Below, piece after piece: positions 55,281-64,000 of a stretch of 64,000 nt of DNA (its first letter is position 1; each line of letters starts with the position of its first letter). Made by a program: the position numbers and the translations under genes. The stretch covers positions 53,509 to 117,508 of the forward strand of contig CACRSC010000028.1 in the NCBI GenBank assembly GCA_902651635.1, in the 5' to 3' direction. The notes below the pieces were generated by a model that was not told the DNA's origin, did no database searches, and saw only the letters and a program-made list of their open reading frames with translations. The DNA comes from Mastigamoeba balamuthi. Taxonomy: Eukaryota; Evosea; Mastigamoebida; Mastigamoebidae.

Positions 55281-55811
55281 CGGCCCCCGCATAGCAGCCA
55301 CGCGGCCACTGGCAAACAACGCAAACACTCCGCTCCGTGGGCCTGCATCGGTGTGGCGCTGCCTCTGGGGGTACAAAGGGGACTGGGGGCAGTTGACGGC
55401 TTCTTTCCACACGCAAGACAGATGCTCGGTATGCTAGAATAGATGCCATGGGGGTCATCTGGAGTGCCAGGCCACACCGGGTAGGTTTAACCTACTTAAG
55501 TACGGTGGTGTCGACTGAAAGAGGAGTGTTGCATACCACCCTTACGACTACTGTGCGCCGTACTTGATTGAATAGATGCCGGGAAGGTCACACACTGAGT
55601 AGCCTTGCCTGAAACAGCCAACACATTTGTGCAGAGTATTTCGACTGAAAGAGAAGTTGGCTCTTCGATGACGTGCTGGGGAGAGCGAGCAGCAACTCAG
55701 AGGGAGGGGTGCTCTGGAGGAAGAGCTTTGATGCTATCTACAGGGAGACCTCACCGACGAGGCCCTATTCTAGTTGTCCGTCTAGCTCGACGGTGCCGAG
55801 GCGGGGCGACC
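55281..55811. repeat. Intergenic with a degenerate direct repeat of about 130 bases
   Basis: GAATAGATGCC recurs at about 55436 and 55570, and TCGACTGAAAGAG at about 55508 and 55638, giving a spacing of about 130 bases. It lies between convergent 3' ends. No tRNA or 5S pattern fits. Confidence 0.4.
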
Positions 55812-58800
55812 TCAGAGAGTAGTGTCCCACAGGCCGTCCGAGGCGGCCGTGTAGAACTTGCGCCCGATCCTCTCGAACGGGATGCTGCGCCAGCACTTCA
55901 TCTTCAGCACGGGCGAGGCCGGCTTCAGCCTGAAGTCCATCGCGCGCTCGTTGACCACGAGCGGGTCGACGTCCTCGAGGTTGTTCTTGATCTCCTTGTA
56001 GAACGAGAACCCCCCGGTGCCGCCCCAGCTGTCCTCTGCGAGCCACACCTTCACGCGCCACCCGGCGTTGCAGCTGAACACGCACCCCTGCGGCTCGGTC
56101 CAGTTGCCCGCGACGACCTTGGCGAAGTCGTCGGGCACCGCCGCGAGGGCCGGGTAGCGCGTCTTCCAGGGGTCCTGCTGGTAGTGAATGCCGTCCTGGT
56201 GCAGCTTCTCGAGCAGGTTCCAGTCGCTGCCCTTGATGTTGCTCACGGTCGTGCCGCGCCTGTCCGTCTGCGTGGCCGCCGTGCAGTTGATGAAGAGGTT
56301 GTTGGTGAAGATGTTGTCGCGCCCGCCGCTCGACATGGTCGCGTGGCCGTGTATCTGCAGTTGCAGTGTTGGGAGGAACTGAGTATGCGCGCGGTCTCAG
56401 ATGGCTCTGGCCTGTCTGCGAGTGCGTACGCTGTAGAAGACGTTGTACTTGGCTGCGACGCCGCTGCCAGCGTCGTCGACATACACGGCCTGCACGATCG
56501 CCGTGCTGTCGAACCCGGTGATGTCTGTGCGCCAGCCGAATTATTATCTTCCACTTCGTTTTTTCATGTTGAGGGCTGGGTATTGGCGTACCGTGGATGA
56601 AGTTGAAATAGATCCTGTTGCCCCTGAGGCCCCAGTTACGGCCGCCGTAGACAGCGCCCGAGTCGGACGAGTGTCTGCAGACGTCGTAGATCTCGTTGAA
56701 GAACACCCGGTGCTCGTTGCCCGCGTACATCTGCGAGCAGAACAGAACAGTGAGCCCCGATCGATTGGGAGACAACCAACGCACGAGGGCTGTGTGCGGG
56801 CTTCCGTGGATGAGGTTGTGGCGGATGACGTTGCCGCAGCCGCCGACGGAGACGGCGGGCGAGTACGTGCGGTCCCAGTACGAGAACTCGCTGATCTCGG
56901 AGAACTCGACGAAGTTGTTGCCGTTGGTCAGGCTCGACCTCACGCCCCCGATCATCGTGATGCACCCGGACCCGCAGTTCCTCACCGTGCAGTTCGTGAT
57001 GCCGTTGGACGTCCCCGTCATCGCTATTTGTTTGTTTGTTCATTCGTTGTATTTTTGCCCGTTGAGTCCGAGCGGAAATCAACTGCAGGAAAAAGAGACA
57101 CGCACAGACTGCGCTGCCGCCAGTGTTGCGGATGGTGCACGAGTCGAGCAAGTTGTTGGAGCCCTTGATGGAGATGATGGTGGAGCGCGTGTTCTCGAAC
57201 TTGATGCCCTTGAACGTGACCCCGGAGACACCGTCCTTGAGCATGAACAGCGGGCTGTCCGTCAGCGAGACGGCGATCTCCTTGGACTTGATCGGCGCGG
57301 GTGGCCAGAAGTACAGCCTCCCCGTGGCGTTGTCGAAGTAGTACTCGCCGGCCTCGTCGAGCTCCTCCAGCACGTTCCAGAAGAAGAACGGCTGCCCGAC
57401 CTTGAGCCCGTAGCTGAAGGTAGGCAGTACTTAGAATTTTTCTAAAGTCCGGAGTGTGGGCCGTACAGCGAGGGCTCGGAGAGGGTGACGGTCCTGTCCT
57501 TCTTGTTGATGCGCACGGGGCAGGACATGTCGGACCAGTGCCAGTACCAGAGCCCCGTGGCCCAGACCTCCTGCTGCGCCCACGACGAGGGCCTCGTGCC
57601 CGGGTACCCGAACACCTGCCCCGTCGTGCTGGGCACCGAGTCGATCTTGACGAACCCCTTCCACCTGCGGTCTGCGCCGTAGAGTCCGCAGTTGGCCACC
57701 AGTCCCGCAGGCGGGTGTGTGGACGTGTGTGCCCGTACCCGAGTAGTCGATGAAGAGGGTGCCCGTGGCCTGGGACTCGGCGCTGGGGCTGAGGGGGTCG
57801 TAGAGGTAGGTGCTGTAGCGGCTCCAGAAGGGGTGGTCCGTCGAGGGGTACTGCCGCGGGTTGCACGACACGAACCACGCCGTCAGGCTGTGGTCGCTGT
57901 ACGGCCACGTCATCCTGTACAGGTAGTACTGCAGCCCGTTGACGAGCTTGGCCCTCTTCCACATGGGCTCCCCGTCGTTGGTCCCCGCCCTGCAGAAGAC
58001 GGTGCCCCGCGTGTTGGCAACCCACAGCGGAGCCAACGGCCCACGGACCTCAGATAGAGCCCCGCGGTGGCTGCCGTGCCCTGGATCGTGACCTGGTTGC
58101 CCGTGACCGTGTCGAAGACGTCGTCGGGGTCGCTGTCGTTGACGTTGGGCCAGCGGGCGATGCGCATGCGCTCGGACCCGAACCACAGCTCCGAGGGCCC
58201 GAGGCGCGACCCCCCGGTCCCCCTGCGCGCCAACGGCCCCCACTCGGACACCTTGATGCCGTGGTCCTGCACGCCCGTGACGAGCACGTTGGCCCTCGCT
58301 GCCGCCGAGAGCCTGCCCCACACGGCCGCGTCCTTGGTCTTGTCCAGGGCCCGGAAGAGGCCCGCCCTCAGCGTCTTGCCGCCCGTGAACCGCACGTCGT
58401 CGTTGCCGTACCTGCGCAGAGGGGAGGCCTCGCCCGGTCAGCCCGCAGGCGCCGCGGGGGCCGAGGGCGCACGCTTGGAAGACGACGGGGTTGGCGGTGC
58501 TGAGGCCCTTGGGCTGTGTGGGGCTGAGCGTGACCGTCTCGCTGATGGGGTAGACGCCCGCGTGGAACAGCACGCGGGCACCGCCAGCGGGCACCGACGA
58601 CAGCTTCGCCAGCGCACCGCCTGGAGGCCCGAGGAGCAGCGGGGACCGGTGGTGCAGTGCGGGGTTGAGAAGCGTAGGCGTGGGGGGGGGGGGCATAATC
58701 GGTGATAAGCGAGGGCGGTTGGAGGGGGGTTTTTGACCCGGGGAGGAAGGTGCGAAGGTGCACTGGGCTCGCACCGGGTGTCGCAAGTGGGTGGGCCTGC

Positions 58801-58916
58801 GTGCCAGCGGAGCTGTCCGAGCCCGCGGGCGACACGTGCAGCTCCACGAGGGCGCGGGCAGCTGCTGCGAGGCCGCAACCCAGCAGCAGCGCGCGGTATG
58901 CAACGCAGACACGCAT
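55812..58916 (-). CDS. Secreted right-handed parallel beta-helix protein
   Basis: Ten minus-strand exons, 58775-58916, 58473-58620, 58049-58411, 57739-57989, 57467-57671, 57106-57413, 56785-57023, 56592-56730, 56430-56524 and 55812-56354, join in phase to about 810 residues. A signal peptide (MRVCVAYRALLLGCGLAAAARA) is followed by a VSPAGSDSSAGTQAHPL start typical of pectate-lyase-like beta-helix proteins. The middle has rung-like repeats (GVTFKGIKFEN, NLLDSCTIRNTGG, GITNCTVRNCGSG, NVIRHNLIHGS, NRIYFNFIHG, NIFTNNLFINCT). Such folds usually act on or bind polysaccharides outside the cell; the exact reaction cannot be read from the sequence. The C-terminal 150 residues are not beta-helical and are unassigned. 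Donors are uniformly GTGCG or GTACG. Confidence 0.85.
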
Positions 58917-59195
58917 AGCCGGATCGGTCGGGGTCAAGTGGTGCTTTTTGTGGTGTTGCGGTGTTTTGTCTCTTTTCTTACAAACTGCGCTGGCAGTAAA
59001 ATCTGCGCGTCACGGTTTACACGCACGAGTCGATCCCGTGACCCTGCGTAACCGACGGCGAAGGTGCACTGCTGTTCAGTCGAGAGAGATGAGAGGTGAA
59101 AAACCACCCCCGCATCCCATCTCAGGAGGGCCCAACAGGCAACACATGCAGAACAGACGGAGGGCAGGTCTCAACAGGGCGACAAAGAGAAAAAT
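58917..59195. other. Intergenic, upstream of the beta-helix gene
   Basis: No coding frame supported. The beta-helix gene's promoter and the 3' flank of tRNA-Gly, with a run of five T (on the minus strand) right after the tRNA, lie here. Confidence 0.4.
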
Positions 59196-59266
59196 TGCAC
59201 TGGCCGGGACTCGAACCCGGATCGCCCGCGTGGCAGGCGAGCATTCTACCCTTAGACCACCAGTGC
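59196..59266 (-). tRNA. tRNA-Gly (anticodon GCC)
   Basis: The minus strand folds as a complete 71-base tRNA: a 7-bp acceptor stem (GCACTGG/CCAGTGC) with discriminator A, a D arm with GGGTAGAAT, an anticodon loop CTGCCAC giving GCC, and a TΨC arm GGTTCGAGTCC. There is no intron. A TTTTT pol III terminator follows within a few bases (59190-59194 on the complementary strand). The internal A and B boxes are intact. Confidence 0.97.
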
Positions 59267-59670
59267 TTCTTACAGTTGATCAAGTCACTTCTGTGCAAGT
59301 GCCACAGTCCTTGTGAGGGAGTCACCTCGCCAGGCCCTTCTCTACCGGTTGGTGGTGTTGTTCATCATCGGCGACGGTCCTGTCGCTGTTCTGTCGGATA
59401 ACTTCTTTTGCGAGGTTTGGCCCAGATATTTATCCTTGATAATGATTCCTGAACGATACGTCATTGAATGACGTTGGCCATCGATACGTTTAATGAATAC
59501 GCAACCAGAGGGCAGAGACTAGAGACTGCCTGAGTGCTACTGGGCGCCACCGGCGCAGCAGATTCCCCCCCCCCTCCACCCCCACACGAACCCTCACCAA
59601 CACGACCGCGACGCACGCAGCCCGCTGACGTGTTCTGACGACGCGGCGCCGCGTGCGACAGAGAGGGACA
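59267..59670. other. Intergenic upstream of the TatD gene
   Basis: No gene seen. An AT-rich core lies at 59400-59470 and a C-rich tract at 59568-59600. Confidence 0.35.
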
Positions 59671-60699
59671 ATGTCGCGGTGGGTGGACAGCCACTGCCAC
59701 CTGGAGCTGCTCGCCGACCCCGAGGCCGCGCTGGCCGCCGCCCGGGCGCGGGGCGTGGGCACCGTGCTGGCCGTGGGCAGCGCGCGGGCGGGGTGGCCGC
59801 GGGTGCTGGCGCTGGAGCGGGGCCACCCGCCGGGCGCCGTCGTCGCCGCGCTGGGCCTGCACCCGCGGCCCCCTGCGGACCCCGACGCCTGCGACACCCT
59901 CGGCCCCGCGGCCCTCGCAGAGGCCCTCGACGAGGCCCTGCGCGCAGCCCCGCGCGTCGTCGGCGAGATCGGCCTGCACGAGTCCTCCAAGGCGCGCGCG
60001 GGGGTTTTCCTCCCTTGGGTGGGGGAGGACACGTCACATCGCCGCGCTGGGCAATTGATTCCTGCCGGAACGCGGTTTCCTGCCTCTCAGTGTGATTACC
60101 CAGCATTCTGTGACGCAACGCAGGCATTTCCTGACACGTCACTTCTGTTTTCAAGGGGAAATTGATTATGGGCTCAATTGAAACGCGCCCGTCTCTCTTC
60201 TCTCTCGCAGAGGCCGCTGAGCGAGGCCCAGCGGGCGCGGCAGCGGGAGGTGCTGGAGGCGCAGCTGGGCCTGGCGGAGCGCCTGCGGGCGCCCGTGAAC
60301 CTGCACTCGTGGCGGTGCGACGCGGAGCTGCTGGGCGCCGCCGAGGAGTTCCGGGGGCGCAGCGGCCTCAGCGCCGCGCTGCACTGGTTCACGCGCACGC
60401 CGCTGCTGACGGCGCGGGCGCTGCGCTCGGGCCTCTACGTCTCGCTGGGGCCCAGCCTCGACCGCGACGCCGCCGAGCGCGCGGGCGTCGTGCAGGCGCT
60501 GCTCGAGGCCGGCGGCGAGGCCGCGTCGCGCGGGCTGCTGCTCGAGAGCGACGGGCCCGAGGAGCACGGGGGGCTGCAGGCGGAGCCCTGCTGGGTGCCC
60601 GCGGTGGGCGCCAGCGTGGCGCGCCTGCTGGGCGTCAGCGAGGGCGACGTGCGCGACATGACCAGCCGCAACTTCGACCGCTACCTCAGCGGCCAGTAG
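59671..60699 (+). CDS. TatD-family metal-dependent hydrolase
   Basis: Two exons, 59671-60003 and 60211-60699, join in phase 0 to about 273 residues, the usual TatD length. Metal and active-site landmarks appear in order: DSHCHLELL at the N-terminus, LGLHP, GEIGLHESS, VNLHSW, LHWFT and LLESDGPEEH near the C-terminus. TatD proteins are TIM-barrel 3'-5' DNA/RNA exonucleases of the amidohydrolase superfamily, acting in repair or DNA degradation. The usual Asp after EIGL is His here and the ETD motif is ESD, so the metal site may be tuned differently. The 207-base intron contains CAATTGA at 60052 and 60175. Confidence 0.9.
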
Positions 60700-61181
60700 G
60701 GGTGGCGGGGTGCAGCAGTCCTCCAGCTCCCGGCAGGCCCTTGAGCACCCCGTCCCTGGTGCCGGGGCCCTGTGCTGTCCCACCTCCCCGGGCAGAGACG
60801 GCCGGAGGTCGATGGCCAGCACATCGATTGAGAAACTGGCAATTCATAACGTCAATGCTGTGGCTGGCCTGGGGTTCAAGTGCCTCCCTCCTTTCCACGC
60901 AGACGGCTACTGGGGGGCTCACCCACGAGTGCCTGGGGCCTGGGGGGAGGCTTGCTGCTGTCGGGCACTGGGCGTTCAATTGAACCAACCAATTGATACA
61001 ACACAACTTATCTCTGAAGAAACAACAACTGCCAATGCCAATCAAGTGGCTTCCCCCCCCCAGCCGAGGAACAGGAGGACAGGACAGGGCGGGCTGATAA
61101 ATAGTGCTGTCTGCTGTCTGCTGTCTGCTGGTGCTATGTTCACAGTGCGGTGGTTGGTAATCCACGACGGCTACCTTCCTC
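60700..61181. other. Intergenic between convergent genes
   Basis: No supported gene. Contains CAATTGAACCAACCAATTGA at about 60978-60997 and a TGTCTGC triplet repeat near 61110. Confidence 0.4.
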
Positions 61182-61942
61182 TCAGAAGACGGCGACGGGG
61201 GACGGCGTCCGCTGGTCGCCCTCGGCTGTCGAGGGCCCCGCGCCCGGCAGCCGCAGCCCCAGGCGCTCGACGACGCGGCCAAAGACGACGTGGTGCTGCT
61301 GCGAGCGCGCATCGGCCACCGCCCCGTAGATGGCCCCCAGCAGCCCTGTCGCGGCGCACAGGGGGCTCTCCCCCAGCCCCGCGACGCGCCCCACAGGGAC
61401 CACCGACACACAGTCCGCGCGGTCCATCCTCTGCAGGCCAGACGGCACACAGGAGAGGAATCTGCTTAATTGGGCCCAATTCGGATCGGAGAAACACAGA
61501 GGAAAAGTAATGCAAAATTGTGTATCTGAAAAATAGCAGGGAATTGTATCGCGAAATAAAAGAAGGAGAGCAAAGGCGCACGCACCACCGGGGACATGGC
61601 GACGTCAAAGACGCTCGGGGCCGCGGGGTAGAGCTGGGCGACGTCGTAGAGGGCGCCGCAGAGGCAGCGCTGCGTGCTGGCCCCCGCGACATCGACCAGC
61701 AGCCGCGGCCTCAAAACAGCAGCAGAGGCAGCACGGGAGGCAGCGGGAGAGGCAGCAGGGGAGGCAGCAGGGGAGGAGCAGAGGACGACGTAGGCCTCGC
61801 CCGCCCGAGACGCGTCCACGGGGGCAGGGGGCAGCGCCTCGCAGGGGCCTGTGGGTGTGGTCGCAGCAGAGGGGCAGAGGCCCCGGGCGGCCACGACGCC
61901 GTCTAGAGGAGAGGGAGAGGGAGAGGAGCTGCTGGCGCCCAT
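61182..61942 (-). CDS. Small hypothetical protein, possible N-myristoylation
   Basis: Two minus-strand exons, 61586-61942 and 61182-61430, join in phase 0 to about 201 residues. MGASSSSPS at the start resembles a myristoylation signal. An Ala/Ser-rich stretch (PAASPAASPAAS) precedes a compact region (LLVDVAGASTQRCLCG, YDVAQLYPAAPSVFDV, DCVSVVPVGRVAGL, ATGLLGAIYGAV, VVFGRVVERLGL) that looks like a folded alpha/beta domain but was not recognised. It is divergent from the NlpC/P60-like gene with a shared 384-base promoter region. Confidence 0.65.
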
Positions 61943-62326
61943 GGTGTGTATGGTGCTGGCTGTGCGGGCTTTGTGTGTCTGAAGTTGTGTGCAAAAGCGC
62001 GTGGAAATACGGTGGAAATATCCCCGCCCGCGGCGCGTGAGTCACTGCGACTCGATGTTCTCTCTCCACGTGCGAACTTCCGAACCCCCCGGGTTTCACA
62101 AAGGTGACTGCACTTCAACTCAACTGTTCCGGCTGAGAGCGTTCGTTTTTCGCGGAGTGTCTTTCGGATAGATACCGACCTCGTATGGATAGATAGATGG
62201 ATATCTGCTTGGGACTCTTTTCAGCCGGGCGACAACTGAACCTCGGAGGGTCCAGAACAATACATCTCTCCTTCATTCTTTTCGGTTTCGCACGAGGTTG
62301 GCACCTGCCAGGGGAAAGCGAGAGGG
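61943..62326. promoter_or_regulatory. Divergent promoter region with ATATCCCC motif
   Basis: Between two divergent start codons. GGAAATATCCCCGCCCGCGG at about 62014-62033 matches the recurrent motif, and a GATATCTGC word lies at about 62200. Confidence 0.4.
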
Positions 62327-63091
62327 ATGAACGGCAACTTCAACTTCTGGGCGGTACACGAGAGCATCGGGGACGTCTACCTGCTGCGCACGCCCCTCGG
62401 GCCCGTCGGCCAGTCGTCGGGCGTGTCGCTCTCGCACTACGCGCTGTTCGTCGTTTTCGACTACGACGCTGGCCAGGACGCCGTGACGGGCCTCGTGATG
62501 CACCTCGTCCTGCCCAGGGAGAGCGTACTCCAGCTGACCTTCGCCTACAGCGCCCACGTGCGCCCGTTCCCCCCGCCATCCCCCGCTCCCGGGAAAAGGG
62601 AATCGCTGCGCTGCTCACACCTTTTCGCTTTCCTGAAAGATGCTCAAGTATGAGCTGCTCAAGGACAGCAAGCTCCTCGGGAACGTGCACCGAGAGCAGC
62701 TCAAGTACTTCACGCCGAGCATCTGGTCTGCCTACGGTGCGCCAAAAGAACAGAACGCCCTCCCTGCTCCCTTTTGCACCACAGAGCGCTGATAGCCCTG
62801 CGGGGGGCAGCAATCAACCTGGGAGCCCAGGTCTTCCAGGAGCAGGTGAAGGAGGCCAACAACGGGAGGTACGAGTGGACCAGCGCCCACAACTGCCAGA
62901 CGTGGGCGAGGAAGATGGCGCAGACCATGGGCCTCGGCTGGCCCGACGACGTCCCCGTGACCACGGACTCGTGCGTCGTCGCCCAGATCTGCATCACGGC
63001 GGCCGTGTGGGCCAACAACACCGCCTGCGCCAGCAGCGGCAGGTCCCAGCTCTCGTCGTGCGCATCGTGCTCCTGCTTGTGCAGGGAGTGA
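62327..63091 (+). CDS. Small protein with permuted NlpC/P60 (LRAT-like) features
   Basis: Three exons, 62327-62557, 62640-62704 and 62785-63091, join in phase to about 200 residues. An early His in LSHYALFVVFDYD and a later Cys in SAHNCQTWARKMA are in the order and spacing of permuted papain-like folds (NlpC/P60, LRAT, PPPDE). In these the His strand precedes the NC-x-x-[FW] helix. These enzymes cut or transfer acyl or peptidyl groups. The C-terminus is Cys/Ser-rich (CASCSCLC). No signal peptide. Family assignment is inference from two motifs only; the splice of exon 2 to 3 (AA|GTACTTC) was chosen for frame. Confidence 0.6.
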
Positions 63092-63302
63092 CCTCGTGAC
63101 AACCCACGTCAGGCCAGATAACAACAACTCTTGCAAGCTTAGACAAATCACTTGTCTCTGTGGCTAGGCAGCCAAGGGACACACACAGGACAAAAATTCC
63201 ATTGTTTGCTGATGGTGTTCAGCAGAACGAAAGCCAGCAAGCAGACAACCAGCGCAGAGCCGCACAGCAGCTCGCAGTTCGCAGGAGGTGTCTGGGGCGC
63301 GG

Positions 63303-64000
63303 CTACGAGGGCTTGGAGAGGATGAGGTCCTTGAGCTGTGCGTCGGCGATGCGCAGGAAGCCGAGGAAGATGTACTCGGCCTCGACGAGCATGGGCTCGA
63401 GCAGGATGTGCCCCGAGAGCTCGTTGACGTACTGCAGTATGTCGTCAAACTGCAGCCCGCGCTGCATGATGTGGTCGCGCGAGCGGATGAGGATCGCCGT
63501 CGCCACGAACAGGTGGAAGTTGGGGCAGAGCCAGTTGCTCAGCAGCGCCTCCCACAGGCGCTTGGTCGTGTCGAAGCTCAGCTCGCGCTTGAACAGCACC
63601 AGCATCCAGCGGAAGCAGAACACAAAGCTCGTGCAGTTGACCGACTCTGCGGGCGCGCCTGCCCGTCAGAAGCCACAAGGGGGCCCGAGAGAGCGGGGGG
63701 TGGCGAGTACCGAGGTAGCGGTAGAGCTCGGGGTCCATCGTCTCGACTATCCTGCCCAGCGTGGACAGCAGCGCGTTCATGCCGCCCATGTCCTTGCTGA
63801 ACATCGGTATCTGTGCTGCCGCCCGTGAGTCTCTGGCCCCAAACTGCCGCGAGGGGTGGGTGCGAGAGAGAGCTGTCCCGTGCTGCACGTACCATCGAGT
63901 CCATGAGGTTCTTGAAGCCCCAGAAGGTGAGGGCCTCGTCGCCGTCCATGACGTTGAGGATGACGGCGCAGAGGTCGTTCATGCCCTGCACGTAGCCGAG
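63303..64000 (-). CDS. TBC-domain Rab GTPase-activating protein, C-terminal part
   Basis: Three minus-strand exons are visible: 63893-64000 (continuing beyond the window), 63711-63810 and 63303-63646, all in phase. They encode the second half of a TBC domain: LGYVQGMNDLCAVI with the catalytic Gln finger (YVQ), FWGFKNLMDSM, LLSTLGRIVETMDPELYRYL, CFRWMLVLFKREL, LWEALL and CPNFHLFVATAIL. The pattern is closest to the TBC1D15/17-Gyp7 group. The Arg-finger half lies outside the window. It stimulates GTP hydrolysis by a Rab in membrane traffic. The stop is TAG at 63303-63305. Confidence 0.92.

Noticed and set aside
55430-55600. Possible 5S rRNA (ATACCACCCTTACG)
   Set aside because: Only a few bases resemble the 5S start; the conserved A/C boxes and overall length do not fit.

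Overview
The window is nuclear DNA of a GC-rich, intron-rich protist that uses the standard code. The eukaryotic features are spliceosomal GT-AG introns of about 45-400 bases in almost every gene, a CMG-helicase subunit (MCM4), RabGAP, type II pantothenate kinase, PH-domain phospholipase D, a class III adenylyl cyclase and a nuclear-type tRNA-Gly. Gene content (Dictyostelium-like cyclase and PLD, secreted beta-helix protein, GPI-anchored protein) suggests a free-living amoebozoan, possibly an archamoeba. That assignment is inference, not proof.

Layout. Positions 1-25 kb are compact and GC-rich: Sel1-repeat protein (+), Gis2/CNBP zinc-knuckle protein (+), patatin-like lipase (-), MCM4 (-), an unrecognised 6-exon gene (-), a GPI-anchored protein with a partly duplicated 3' end (-), EF-hand/PH/PLD phospholipase (+) and an unrecognised Ser-rich protein, here 'family X' (+). 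Positions 25.8-36.9 kb are an AT-richer island. It holds an unclassified element bounded by GTAGCAG-rich arrays, a decayed piggyBac transposon and a second truncated piggyBac 3' end. Positions 36.9-43.9 kb are a graveyard of gene fragments: a small mosaic of pieces of the PanK and PLD genes found elsewhere in this window, and many decayed family X copies in both orientations. Positions 44-64 kb are gene-dense again: a 20-exon adenylyl cyclase with two complete sensor-HAMP-cyclase modules (+), a short-chain-dehydrogenase fragment (-), pantothenate kinase (-), DUS3 (+), a secreted beta-helix protein (-), tRNA-Gly (-), TatD-like hydrolase (+), a small hypothetical protein (-), a permuted NlpC/P60-like protein (+) and a TBC RabGAP (-, running off the end).

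The best candidate for something new is the cyclase at 44058-48736. Twenty exons join without a phase error into about 1208 residues, arranged TM-sensor-TM-HAMP-C1-TM-sensor-TM-HAMP-C2. C1 keeps both metal Asp but has lost the transition-state and purine residues; C2 keeps Lys/Asp/Asn/Arg at the canonical spacings. This is the C1/C2 division of labour of 12-TM adenylyl cyclases, carried on a bacterial-receptor-like chassis.

Two short motifs recur and may be regulatory: ATATC(T)CCCC followed by GC-rich sequence near gene 5' ends, and CAATTGA inside introns. Assembly quality is uneven. Five single-N joins occur, three of them flanked by duplicated sequence that is very probably artificial, and one 608-base N gap lies in a DUS3 intron. 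Exon coordinates come from reading frames and splice sites by eye and may be off by a few bases.
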